Below are positions 25,138-34,314 of a stretch of DNA of 64,000 bases, in pieces (the first letter of the stretch is position 1; every line of letters starts with the position of its first letter). Below the pieces are notes generated by a model that worked only from the letters and a program-made list of their open reading frames with translations, was not told the DNA's origin and made no database searches. The translations under genes and the position numbers were made by a program. This DNA comes from an uncultured Flavobacteriaceae bacterium (GTDB lineage: Bacteria; Bacteroidota; Bacteroidia; Flavobacteriales; Flavobacteriaceae): contig CANNAN010000006.1 of the NCBI GenBank assembly GCA_947502635.1, forward strand, positions 124,001 through 188,000, read 5' to 3'.

Positions 25138-28100
25138 ATGGCAGGAAAACCAGCAGCAACAATAGGAAGTAATCATATTTGCCCAATGTGTAGCGGAACT
25201 GTTCCTCATATTGGAGGACCTGTTGCGCAAGGTTCGCCAAATATTTTATTTAATGGAAAACCTGCTGCTCGTATGGGGGATATGTGTACTTGTGTAGGTC
25301 CTCCCGATGTCATTGCACAAGGTAATCCAGCTGTTTTAATTAATGGGGTTCCAATAGCAACGGTTGGAGATATGACTGCGCATGGTGGTATAATTGTATC
25401 TGGAGAAGTTAATATACTTATTGGTAGTGTAACGCCAGAACCCTCTAAAGCGACAATGGCCAAAGAAATGATTCCTTTTCCAGAGATTAAGCCAATAAAC
25501 AGAGTTAAATCTGCACTTTCGGGGAATGCAAAAACGTTAAAAGAAGCCGAAACAAACCAACAAAAATTAAAAGAGCAAGCCCAACAGGAATCGGAAGAAA
25601 AAAGAGAAATTACTCTCGAAACCACCTACCCTTTAGACGAGTTAAATGAATACGCAAGACAATTTGGGGCCTCCTTTTTTACCTATGCCATGCAAGCCAT
25701 TTTTGGCAATTCTGTAAAGGACGAAGATTTACCGTTGCATGCGTATGACTATTTGTATAGAGATTTAAGTGACAAAAAGGTAGAAATGCCAGAAATTAAA
25801 ATCCATACAAGTAAATTTCCTGAAGCCAAATACAAGTCTAGTGATAATACCATTTGGATTGCCCAGTACCTCGTTATAAAAGCAACCGAAGAAGAAGATA
25901 TTGAAGCTATGGGAAAACTCTACCAAGCCATTATGGAGGAGTTTGGGCATTATATCGATTTTCAATTACGTCATCATTATACAACACTGGGTGGCGATGC
26001 TAAACTTGATGAAGGGGCTATTTTTGGCTATTGTTTAACCACCTTTAATATTTTTGAAGACACCACTATTAATTTTGGTAAAGCAACTATAGATGGCACG
26101 CCTTACGATTTACTCATAGACCTTACCGAAATACAAGAACAAATTAACGAACTCGTTACCCAAGAACGTATAAAGCGCGACGAACAAAAAGACGACGAAG
26201 AATATTTCTCGGCGGGAAAACTAACCCTAAAAGAAGCTGGAGGATTTACACATTATGGAATTGAATATGTACTTAGGGATAACGAAATATTAGATAGTGA
26301 TGCAGATTTAAATTATGTTTATTTAGGGAATTTATTGAGAGATTGGTCGCAATTAATCACCCCAAGTACCGAGCGTTATACCAAAGCACAAAAACAACAC
26401 ATTACCAATGCACTTGGACTGCAAGAGAAGGAAAAGGAAGATTTTTTTGGGATGCAATTTCTAAACCCTATTAAGCTGTCTCGTAAATACTTATCTTTTG
26501 TTATTGAGCTTATCGCTGCTCACGAATTAGTTGGTGATGATTTTAGTGTAGATCAAATTGGAGCAGGAAAAGGCGATGATTGGGTAGGAATTAATCCTAA
26601 AAAAGCAACAGATGCTATTGAAGACAGCACAAACGATTCCTCTTCAATTAAAAAATGGATTTTAGAAAAAGGAAAAAGTTTGGGTTTAACAGCTTTAGAA
26701 TTTTCATTAGAATATTATCTTTTTTCTAAAAACTTCCCTAAAATCACTTCTGATTTAATTGGAGTGTATCGCCCCGAAGAACATATCGATAATCCTATTG
26801 GGGCTTGTGTCGTAGATTTAGAAAAAGAGGAGTTTTTGTATTGGGGATCAAATTTAGATACTGACATCAACAATCATTTTGGGATGAAAAGCTACATTCG
26901 TAATTACGATACCAAAAATAATTGCGAAAAATTTGAAGTCTCACAAACAGGCGTAAAACCTAATAATACTAAACTAGCTACAGCTAGTGCTTATTTAACG
27001 GCGCAATTAGAAAAAAGTTTTACAGCTCATAAAAAAGGAGATAAAAAACTGTCATTACTCCATTTTGGTAATGCCATGCATACCATTGAAGATTATTTTG
27101 CGCATTCTAATTTTGTAGAACTTTCCTTAATAAAATTAGGTTACAGCCAAGTCATACCATGGGTAAATCGTAACGATTCTAAAGCAAAACAATTTAACAA
27201 AGCCAAACGTGATACAGATGTTTTTGATGAAAGGCTTGAAGAGGAAAACTATTTTGACAGTAAAACTAAAGTTGGTGATTTTGAAAATGCAGAACAGTTA
27301 TACAAAACCTATCCAGAAGCTAAAAAACCGTTATTAAAAGAAGCGACCTATTTTATCTTCGAAAAAGGAGGGGCAACCTACCAGTTTATACATGACAAAC
27401 GTGCTTTTTTAGATTTAAAAGGAGAACTACACATCTTAAGAGGGGCGTCTATTACCAAAGACACCAAACGTGAAGGGGATTATTTAAATCATTTACCCAT
27501 TGTAACAGGTAAATTTGGTCCATTGGATATGATTTATTCACTTTCCGACAAACTAGAAGGGATGTTCGAGACGGATGCGTTTTCTTGGAAAGATGCCATT
27601 TCATCGGAATGGGAAGGCAAACCTGTGGTACGGATTATCGATTTAATTGTACTAACCATACTCACCGATTTAAAATATGCGCAAAAAAGTGAGGAACATA
27701 AAAGTGACACTTATCAAGGTATTGACTATGCTACTCTTATCGAGTATTACGAATACATTATTACGTTTAGAGGCGTCATATTAGGAGTACTCGAAAAAGC
27801 TAAAAAAGGAAAAGATTGGCTTGCCGTTGGGTCTTGGGTAGTAATTAATCTAATTAACAGCATCGAAAAAGCCTTAATGAATGTTGTAAAAATGGTGGTG
27901 CAATATATTATTCATGGGGTTGCCATGGGGATTAGGGAATCACAAAACGTACAAAAACTAGATACCAATCCTACTCATACACAAATTGCTAAAGATAGTA
28001 TGGACCATCCATTACACTTGTTGGCGGGTAATTTAGCACGTGTTGCAGTGTCTGATATAGGAAAGCAATATACTCAAGCAAACTTGGGTAGGGTTTCGAA

Positions 28101-28431
28101 AGAAAATGTAATAAAACTAGCGCAAGAATATCTCTCACATCCTGCTGATGTGGATTGGATGGATGTTACCACTATGAAATGGGCAAGTACACATATAGGC
28201 AGTGTGCAAAACGCACAAAACAAAGGGTTTTTAGATAAACTCCAAAAAGAACATCACGACCATTTGGAACACGCTAATCATAGCAGGCAAGAATTTTTAG
28301 AACACATTTCTGAAGGGCTTAGAGAGCTTAAAAAATTCTATGAAAAAGCAAAAGACATGGAAAAAGATTTGGAAATTTCAGACAGCATTACTAATTCTAT
28401 TGAGTATATTAAGCAAAAATTAAAATTCTAA
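25138..28431 (+). CDS. PAAR-domain effector with Het-C-like domain and metallopeptidase-like motif
   Basis: 1097 residues. Residues 1-100 form a PAAR tip domain (PAATIGSNHICP, GKPAARMGDMC, VPIATVGDMTAHGG), which caps the spike of type VI secretion or related contractile systems. A linker follows at 100-165. At 267-293 the motif EEFGHYID...DEGAIF resembles zinc-peptidase-like EExxH signatures. From about 540 to 800 lies a Het-C-like domain (YRPEEHIDNP, ATASAYLTAQLEKSF, HTIEDYFAHSNFVEL). The C-terminus (1010-1097) is helical. No secretion machinery genes are in the window, so this is an orphan effector module. Its stop overlaps the start of the first of five lipoprotein paralogues, a typical effector-immunity layout. 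Toxicity and immunity are inferred. Confidence 0.85.
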   Translation: MAGKPAATIGSNHICPMCSGTVPHIGGPVAQGSPNILFNGKPAARMGDMCTCVGPPDVIAQGNPAVLINGVPIATVGDMTAHGGIIVSGEVNILIGSVTPEPSKATMAKEMIPFPEIKPINRVKSALSGNAKTLKEAETNQQKLKEQAQQESEEKREITLETTYPLDELNEYARQFGASFFTYAMQAIFGNSVKDEDLPLHAYDYLYRDLSDKKVEMPEIKIHTSKFPEAKYKSSDNTIWIAQYLVIKATEEEDIEAMGKLYQAIMEEFGHYIDFQLRHHYTTLGGDAKLDEGAIFGYCLTTFNIFEDTTINFGKATIDGTPYDLLIDLTEIQEQINELVTQERIKRDEQKDDEEYFSAGKLTLKEAGGFTHYGIEYVLRDNEILDSDADLNYVYLGNLLRDWSQLITPSTERYTKAQKQHITNALGLQEKEKEDFFGMQFLNPIKLSRKYLSFVIELIAAHELVGDDFSVDQIGAGKGDDWVGINPKKATDAIEDSTNDSSSIKKWILEKGKSLGLTALEFSLEYYLFSKNFPKITSDLIGVYRPEEHIDNPIGACVVDLEKEEFLYWGSNLDTDINNHFGMKSYIRNYDTKNNCEKFEVSQTGVKPNNTKLATASAYLTAQLEKSFTAHKKGDKKLSLLHFGNAMHTIEDYFAHSNFVELSLIKLGYSQVIPWVNRNDSKAKQFNKAKRDTDVFDERLEEENYFDSKTKVGDFENAEQLYKTYPEAKKPLLKEATYFIFEKGGATYQFIHDKRAFLDLKGELHILRGASITKDTKREGDYLNHLPIVTGKFGPLDMIYSLSDKLEGMFETDAFSWKDAISSEWEGKPVVRIIDLIVLTILTDLKYAQKSEEHKSDTYQGIDYATLIEYYEYIITFRGVILGVLEKAKKGKDWLAVGSWVVINLINSIEKALMNVVKMVVQYIIHGVAMGIRESQNVQKLDTNPTHTQIAKDSMDHPLHLLAGNLARVAVSDIGKQYTQANLGRVSKENVIKLAQEYLSHPADVDWMDVTTMKWASTHIGSVQNAQNKGFLDKLQKEHHDHLEHANHSRQEFLEHISEGLRELKKFYEKAKDMEKDLEISDSITNSIEYIKQKLKF

Positions 28432-29087
28432 TGTCACGATTTATAGTATATATCTTATGTATTGGGCTATTAACCCAATGTAATGGACAAACAAACAAAA
28501 ATAAAGCTATGGGGATAGAAACTTATAATCCCGAACCGCAAATAGAACAGTTTAACAAACAACAACACCGTTTAGAGTTCCGAGAAGAAAAATTGTTTTA
28601 TAACGATACCCATGTAAAACTAGACCAAAATATGGCGTATTATGAAGCGATTTTTGGAAAGGATTATATTTTGGGTGATTCTTACGGAGATAAAATAAAA
28701 TACAACAGCATTCCTATTTCTATAAACAAAGGCGCTGATGATATAATAGACAATATTCGCATTCAATTGTATTACTACAATCAAAAAATGCTTAATCATA
28801 AATCGGATAATGAAGCATGGGGGTTTCCTCCAAAAATTTTGGACAATGAGTATATTTTAATTGATGGTCTTCCTCTTAATAAAGATACCGATATCGCTGT
28901 TTTTAATGATATGCTTATTAGTTCTAAAAAAAGAACGTTTAAACAGCGGTTTAAAGGAGTTGATGCTGTGTCTAGGCAATACCTGAACTCTGATGATATT
29001 TTCTCTGAAACAATTAGTATTTCAAGAGGTGAACTTTCTAACTTGGATTATGTAGCATATAGTGACGGCTCAACAAGTTCCGATTAA
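28431..29087 (+). CDS. Lipoprotein paralogue 1 of 5, candidate immunity protein
   Basis: 218 residues with a lipoprotein signal (lipobox LLTQC at 13-17). It starts on the stop codon of the PAAR effector (TAATG), so the two are translated together. Residues 17-78 are nearly identical in all five paralogues; differences are confined to three blocks. This copy has block 1 type a (ILGDSYGDKIKYN), block 2 QKMLNHKSD and block 3 type alpha (VDAVSRQYLNSDDIFSET). A membrane-anchored periplasmic protein coupled to an effector suggests immunity; no known family is recognised. Confidence 0.8.
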   Translation: MSRFIVYILCIGLLTQCNGQTNKNKAMGIETYNPEPQIEQFNKQQHRLEFREEKLFYNDTHVKLDQNMAYYEAIFGKDYILGDSYGDKIKYNSIPISINKGADDIIDNIRIQLYYYNQKMLNHKSDNEAWGFPPKILDNEYILIDGLPLNKDTDIAVFNDMLISSKKRTFKQRFKGVDAVSRQYLNSDDIFSETISISRGELSNLDYVAYSDGSTSSD

Positions 29088-29104
29088 ATATAACATGTAC
29101 TAGT

Positions 29105-29737
29105 ATGAGGTTTTTAATTTATGTGTTATCTGCTTTTTTGTTTGCCCAATGTAATGGACAAACAAACAAAAATAAAGCTATGGGGATAGAAACTTATAAT
29201 CCCGAACCGCAAATAGAACAGTTTAAGAAACAACAATACCGTTTAGAGTTTCGAGAAGAAAAATTGTTTTATAACGATACCCATGTAAAACTAGACCAAA
29301 ATATGGCGTATTATGAAACCATATTTGGGAAAGATTATTCAATTGACATTGATGATATTGTTATCTATAAGAACATTCCAATATCTTTGAATAAAGGTAT
29401 TGATGACCAAGTAGACAACATTCGTATTCAATTGTACTACTATAACAAAAAAATGTTAGGTCATAAGCGGCATAATGAAGCATGGGGGTTTCCTCCAAAA
29501 ATTTTGGACAATGAGTATATTTTAATTGATGGTCTTCCTCTTAATAAAGATACTGATATCGCTGTTTTTAATGATATGCTTATCGATTCTCAAAAAAAAA
29601 CTTTCAAACAAAAATTTAAAGGTGCAAATTCAATTGAAAGGGGCTATTTGGGCCAGAAAAATATATACATTTCTTTAGGAGAATTATCTAATTTAGATTA
29701 TATAATGTATAGTGACGGAGGAACAACATCTAACTAA
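29105..29737 (+). CDS. Lipoprotein paralogue 2 of 5
   Basis: 210 residues, lipobox LFAQC. It has block 1 type b (SIDIDDIVIYKN), block 2 KKMLGHKRH and its own block 3 (ANSIERGYLGQKNIYIS), which is the shortest of the array. It lies 17 bp after copy 1. Sharing of exact DNA stretches with the other copies points to recent tandem duplication and recombination. Confidence 0.8.
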   Translation: MRFLIYVLSAFLFAQCNGQTNKNKAMGIETYNPEPQIEQFKKQQYRLEFREEKLFYNDTHVKLDQNMAYYETIFGKDYSIDIDDIVIYKNIPISLNKGIDDQVDNIRIQLYYYNKKMLGHKRHNEAWGFPPKILDNEYILIDGLPLNKDTDIAVFNDMLIDSQKKTFKQKFKGANSIERGYLGQKNIYISLGELSNLDYIMYSDGGTTSN

Positions 29738-29748
29738 TTAATAAAGTG

Positions 29749-30399
29749 ATGAGATTTGTTTTTAAAATTATTTTTGTGCTGTTATTAACCCAATGTAATG
29801 GACAAACAAACAAAAATAAAGCTATGGGGATAGAAACTTATAATCCCGAACCGCAAATAGAACAGTTTAAGAAACAACAATACCGCTTGGAATTTCGAGA
29901 AGAAAAATTGTTTTATAATGATATTCATGTAAAACTAGACCAAAACATGGCGTATTATGAAGCTATTTTTGGAAAGGATTATAACATCACAGATAGAGAA
30001 AGAATTATTGAATATAAAAATTTACCGATAAGTTTAAACAAAGGTAAAGATGATCAAGTAGACAACATTCGTATTCAATTGTATTACTACAATCAAAAAA
30101 TGCTTAATCATAAATCGGATAATGAAGCATGGGGGTTTCCTCCAAAAATCTTGGATAATGAGTATATTTTAATTGATGGTCTTCCTCTTAATAAAGATAC
30201 CGATATCGCTGTTTTTAATGATATGCTTATCAGCTCTAAAAAAAGAACGTTTAAACAACGGTTTAAAGGTACTAGGTCCGTGGAGAGAAATTATATCTCA
30301 AAGGATTATGATTATCTAGAGAATATATACATATATATGGGAGAGTTGACAAAATTAGCGTTTATACAGTATAGTGATAGCTCAACAAGTTCCGATTAA
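29749..30399 (+). CDS. Lipoprotein paralogue 3 of 5
   Basis: 216 residues from the ATG at 29749; a GTG just before it is less likely to be the start. Lipobox LLTQC. It combines block 1 type c (NITDRERIIEYKN), block 2 QKMLNHKSD and block 3 type gamma (TRSVERNYISKDYDYLEN). The signal peptide region differs from copies 2, 4 and 5, whereas the mature N-terminus is almost the same. Confidence 0.8.
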   Translation: MRFVFKIIFVLLLTQCNGQTNKNKAMGIETYNPEPQIEQFKKQQYRLEFREEKLFYNDIHVKLDQNMAYYEAIFGKDYNITDRERIIEYKNLPISLNKGKDDQVDNIRIQLYYYNQKMLNHKSDNEAWGFPPKILDNEYILIDGLPLNKDTDIAVFNDMLISSKKRTFKQRFKGTRSVERNYISKDYDYLENIYIYMGELTKLAFIQYSDSSTSSD

Positions 30400-30417
30400 A
30401 TATAACATGTAACTATT

Positions 30418-31065
30418 ATGAGGTTTTTAATTTATGTGTTATCTGCTTTTGTATTTGTTCAATGTAATGGACAAACAAACAAAAATAAAGCTATGGGGAT
30501 AGAAACTTATAATCCCGAACCGCAAATAGAACAGTTTAACAAACAACAACACCGTTTAGAGTTTCGAGAAGAAAAATTGTTTTATAACGATACCCATGTA
30601 AAACTAGACCAAAATATGGCGTATTATGAAACCATATTTGGGAAAGATTATTCAATTGACATTGATGATATTGTTATCTATAAGAACATTCCAATATCTA
30701 TGAATAAAGGTATTGATGACCAAGTAGACAACATTCGTATTCAATTGTACTACTATAACAAAAAAATGTTAGGTCATAAGCGGCATAATGAAGCATGGGG
30801 GTTTCCTCCAAAAATCTTGGATAATGAGTATATTTTAATTGATGGTCTTCCTCTTAATAAAGATACCGATATTGCTATATTTAACGATATGCTTATCAGC
30901 TCTAAAAAAAGAACGTTTAAACAGCGGTTTAAAGGTACTAGGTCCGTGGAGAGAAATTATATCTCAAAGGATTATGATTATCTAGAGAATATATACATAT
31001 ATATGGGAGAGTTGACAAAATTAGCGTTTATACAGTATAGTGATAGTTCAACAAGTTCCGATTAA
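30418..31065 (+). CDS. Lipoprotein paralogue 4 of 5
   Basis: 215 residues, lipobox VFVQC. It carries block 1 type b and block 2 KKMLGHKRH like copy 2, but block 3 type gamma like copy 3. It is therefore a clear mosaic of its neighbours. The spacer before it (ATATAACATGTAACTATT) is repeated before copy 5. Confidence 0.8.
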   Translation: MRFLIYVLSAFVFVQCNGQTNKNKAMGIETYNPEPQIEQFNKQQHRLEFREEKLFYNDTHVKLDQNMAYYETIFGKDYSIDIDDIVIYKNIPISMNKGIDDQVDNIRIQLYYYNKKMLGHKRHNEAWGFPPKILDNEYILIDGLPLNKDTDIAIFNDMLISSKKRTFKQRFKGTRSVERNYISKDYDYLENIYIYMGELTKLAFIQYSDSSTSSD

Positions 31066-31083
31066 ATATAACATGTAACTATT

Positions 31084-31734
31084 ATGAGGTTTTTAATTTA
31101 TGTGTTATCTGCTTTTTTGTTTGCCCAATGTAATGGACAAATAAACAAAAATAAAGCTATGGGGATAGAAACTTATAATCCCGAACCACAAATAGCGCTG
31201 TTTAACAAACAACAACACCGTTTAGAGTTTCGAGAAGAAAAATTGTTTTATAACGATACCCATGTAAAACTAGATCAAAATATGGCGTATTATGAAGCTA
31301 TTTTTGGAAAGGAATATAACATCACAGATAGAGAAAGAATTATTGAATATAAAAATTTACCGATAAGTTTAAACAAAGGTAAAGATGATCAAGTAGACAA
31401 CATTCGTATTCAATTGTATTACTACAATCAAAAAATGCTTAATCATAAATCGGATAATGAAGCATGGGGGTTTCCTCCAAAAATTTTGGATAATGAGTAT
31501 ATTTTAATTGATGGTCTTCCTCTTAATAAAGATACCGATATCGCTGTTTTTAATGATATGCTTATCAGCTCTAAAAAAAGAACGTTTAAACAGCGGTTTA
31601 AAGGAGTTGATGCTGTGTCTAGGCAATACCTGAACTCTGATGATATTTTCTCTGAAACAATTAGTATTTCAAGAGGTGAACTTTCTAACTTGGATTATGT
31701 GACTTACAGTGATGGATCAACATCATCTGACTAA
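31084..31734 (+). CDS. Lipoprotein paralogue 5 of 5
   Basis: 216 residues, lipobox LFAQC. It carries block 1 type c like copy 3, block 2 QKMLNHKSD, and block 3 type alpha like copy 1, another mosaic. Two unique changes (IALF for IEQF, and a changed residue after NGQ) show it has begun to diverge. It ends the array; a palindromic junction element follows. Confidence 0.8.
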   Translation: MRFLIYVLSAFLFAQCNGQINKNKAMGIETYNPEPQIALFNKQQHRLEFREEKLFYNDTHVKLDQNMAYYEAIFGKEYNITDRERIIEYKNLPISLNKGKDDQVDNIRIQLYYYNQKMLNHKSDNEAWGFPPKILDNEYILIDGLPLNKDTDIAVFNDMLISSKKRTFKQRFKGVDAVSRQYLNSDDIFSETISISRGELSNLDYVTYSDGSTSSD

Positions 31735-31742
31735 ATATAACT

Positions 31743-31939
31743 GCTTAGAACAATGTAAGAAAACATAGGGCGTTTGTGTTGAACTGGAAGTTTTGTACAT
31801 TTTAACAAATGTCCGTTAAATATAAAATTTGGCGTTTATAGGAAAAAAATAAAAGCAAAATATTTATATTTAGCTAAGTAATAAACCGAAACAATAGTGC
31901 CTATCATCCACCCTAAGTTTCTTATGCTGAACGTTAGCC
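31743..31939. repeat. attC-like palindromic junction J1
   Basis: The 291-bp gap before the next gene is filled by a ~197-bp imperfect palindrome. It starts with a degenerate copy of the GGCTAACAA end, includes AACATAGGGCG, and ends ...CTTATGCTGAACGTTAGCC (GTTAGCC at 31933-31939). It is homologous along its length to junction J3 at 35081-35280, including AAATATAAAATTTG and AAAATATTTATATTT blocks. Confidence 0.6.
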
Positions 31940-32025
31940 AAAAACATCAAGCGTATTTTAGAATATTATTCAAATAATAATTTTTATTAATTTTAACCTA
32001 TTGTTTATCAATAAAACATCAAATT

Positions 32026-33216
32026 ATGAAAATCAAATTTCTATTGGTGGCTTTTTTGCTTACTACCTCAATTTTTGCACAAGAATGGACTCAAAAAAAT
32101 GACTTTCCTATTTCTGGGATTAATCTTTCTTCTTTTGTCTTTAATAATGAGGCGTATGTTCTTGCTTCGTTCGAAGCAAAACTGTATAAGTACGATGTAA
32201 ATCAAGATTCTTGGAGTAGTACCACTGTGAATTGGATGGAAAATATGGGTTATCAAGATGGTTTTGTAATGCCTATCGGAAATAAAGTGTATGTAGCAGC
32301 TGGACTACCTTCAGATCCAAACAATAATCAAAAAATATTTTATGAATTTGATCCTACTACAAATATTTGGACTCAAAAAAATGATTTACCTAATTTTATA
32401 GGTTTATCATCTTTACAATTTTCAAATTTTTCATATAACAACAAAGGTTATATTCTGTATTTAGGCAAAATATCTACTTATGATCCTATTGCAGATATGT
32501 GGGAATATAATATTTCAACATACCCAGGTAGCCCTTATAATTTCAAGTTTGCTTATTTTGTTATTGATGACAAGTTTTACGCAGGGTCTGGATATAACTC
32601 TGCTGTTGAAACATCTCCTAATTTCTTTCAATATGATCCTGCACAAAACACTTGGATAGATATAGCTCCGTACCCTGATCCATTACAACCTTCTAATATG
32701 TTAAGTTTTGTAATAGACGCAACCGCTTATACTGGGATGGGGGCTCATACTTCTGGTAGTGGTTTTAATTATAATCCACAGTATTACAGTTATTCACCTT
32801 CAAACGATAGTTGGTCCTTGATCCCAGACTGTGGCTACTCAGCAAAGGACGGTTTTTCATTTACTCTTAATGGAAAAGCCTATGTTGGAACAGGCTGGAC
32901 AACAACACCTAATTTAAGTTTTTACGACAATATTTGGGAATATACGCCCTCTACTACATTAAATATAGAAGAATATAATCATTCTCTTATCGAAATAGAA
33001 TTATATCCAAATCCTACTTCTGGCTTGTTACACTTCAAAACAGATAGGAATGTTTCTAAAATTCAGATTGCAAACTTATTAGGACAACAAATTAAAGAAT
33101 TTCAAATTAAAGGAAATAACCAGATTGATATAAAAGAATTTCAAAATGGCATTTACATTTTATCGTTTTTCGATGAACATAGAAAACTAGAATCAAAAAT
33201 GATTTTTAAAGAATAA
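32026..33216 (+). CDS. Secreted kelch-like protein with T9SS sorting domain
   Basis: 396 residues. Signal peptide 1-18, then about five to six kelch-type blades (repeated W-x-x-x-x-D and Y-x-Y-D-P-x-x-N-x-W motifs) forming a propeller at 20-315, and a C-terminal type A sorting domain (ELYPNPTSGLLHF ... NGIYILSF) at about 325-396. It should be exported by T9SS and anchored at the cell surface. It stands alone between junctions J1 and J2. Binding partner unknown. Confidence 0.85.
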   Translation: MKIKFLLVAFLLTTSIFAQEWTQKNDFPISGINLSSFVFNNEAYVLASFEAKLYKYDVNQDSWSSTTVNWMENMGYQDGFVMPIGNKVYVAAGLPSDPNNNQKIFYEFDPTTNIWTQKNDLPNFIGLSSLQFSNFSYNNKGYILYLGKISTYDPIADMWEYNISTYPGSPYNFKFAYFVIDDKFYAGSGYNSAVETSPNFFQYDPAQNTWIDIAPYPDPLQPSNMLSFVIDATAYTGMGAHTSGSGFNYNPQYYSYSPSNDSWSLIPDCGYSAKDGFSFTLNGKAYVGTGWTTTPNLSFYDNIWEYTPSTTLNIEEYNHSLIEIELYPNPTSGLLHFKTDRNVSKIQIANLLGQQIKEFQIKGNNQIDIKEFQNGIYILSFFDEHRKLESKMIFKE

Positions 33217-33288
33217 ACAGCGAGAGATGTTGAATATACAAATACTCCGCAAAGTAAGAGGAAATAAGTTTTTATGTGATAAAAAACT

Positions 33289-33357
33289 GGCTATAACACT
33301 TTATATGAAATCATAGCTCCCATTCGGTTGCTGCGTTTCATGTAATAACCGTTAGCC
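33289..33357. repeat. attC-like palindromic junction J2 (69 bp)
   Basis: Begins GGCTATAAC (33289-33297) and ends CCGTTAGCC (GTTAGCC 33351-33357). The two sides are imperfect inverted repeats (TTATATGAAA against TTTCATGTAA) with a short unpaired centre, the general shape of an integron attC site. Confidence 0.55.
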
Positions 33358-33414
33358 AGAAGCAAAAAATAACATCAAATATTTGTTTCTTAAAATAATA
33401 TTTAAATAACTAAA

Positions 33415-33669
33415 ATGAATTCTCTGTTTAAAGCTCTCAATGATGAAACTCGTAGAGAGATTATCGAATTACTTAAAGAAAGAGATATGAATGCAGGAGA
33501 AATTTCTGAGAAATTCAATATTTCTAAACCAAGTATTTCACATCATTTAGATATTCTAAAAATGGCTGATTCAATATTTGGTAAAAAAAAAGGGCAGTAT
33601 GTAGAATACTCATTAAACACTAGCATATTAGAGGATTTGCTAAACTGGATACTAACTTTAAAAAAATAA
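33415..33669 (+). CDS. ArsR-family repressor, SdpR-like
   Basis: 84 residues, a minimal winged helix: FKALNDETRREIIELL, then recognition helix KFNISKPSISHHLDIL and wing GKKKGQYVEYSLN. The short length and the SdpI-like gene that follows 2 bp later match the SdpR autorepressor type known from Bacillus, which controls an immunity/signal protein pair. No metal-binding cysteines are present. Confidence 0.88.
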   Translation: MNSLFKALNDETRREIIELLKERDMNAGEISEKFNISKPSISHHLDILKMADSIFGKKKGQYVEYSLNTSILEDLLNWILTLKK

Positions 33670-33671
33670 AT

Positions 33672-34314
33672 ATGAGCTTCAAAAAAGAATTACCTATTAT
33701 TTCAATTATTCTTTTGCCATTTATCTATTTGGCTTATCTATGGAATGATTTACCTAATAAATATTCATTGGAATTTTAAAGGTGAGGTAGACAAATATGG
33801 AGATAAAATAGAGTTGATAATGATACCGCTCTTATTGCCATTTTTTGTCTACCTTTTATTTGTAGTTATTCCTAAAATTGACCCAAAAAACAAGCTGAAT
33901 AAAATGGGAAATAAATTTCAAAAATTAAAAATGATGTTAACCATTTTTTTGTCAGTATTGGCCTTATTCATATTACATACAGTCAAAAATCAATCTTTTA
34001 CTAATCTAAATTATATAGTTTTATTAATTGGAGTATTATATATTATTCTTGGCAACTACCTTAAAACAATAAGAGCAAATTATTTTCTAGGTATTAGAAC
34101 CCCTTGGACTCTTGAAAATGAAACTGTTTGGAAAGAAACCCACAAATTAGGAGGAATGATGTGGTTTATAGCTGGTATTATTGTGGTTTTATCAAGTTTA
34201 ATTTTACACAAAAAATTGAATTTCCAATTATTCTTTATCATTACAGGAATAATTTCAATAACCCCAATTGCATATTCATACTATATCCATAGTAAAATCA
34301 AATCCAAAAGATGA
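33672..34314 (+). pseudogene. SdpI-family membrane protein, frameshifted
   Basis: The N-terminus (MSFKKELPIISIILLPF..WNDLPNK) is read from 33672 and stops at about 33779, while the rest (IHWNFKGEVDKYGDK...) continues in the next frame from about 33758 to 34314. Together they give a normal SdpI protein with a DUF1648-like start, the conserved FLGIRTPWTLENETVWKETH motif and about six TM segments. A single frameshift near 33757 breaks it. It may be a pseudogene, a sequencing error in an A/T-rich run, or an internally restarted protein from 33745. The stop overlaps the following protease gene. Confidence 0.75.

Noticed and set aside
25206-25625. Open antisense frame within the PAAR domain
   Set aside because: It is a by-product of the repetitive PAAR coding sequence, with no start signals and no recognisable protein.
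28431-31734. CRISPR-like or simple tandem repeat
   Set aside because: The ~650-bp repeats are full coding genes with lipoprotein signals and conserved reading frames.
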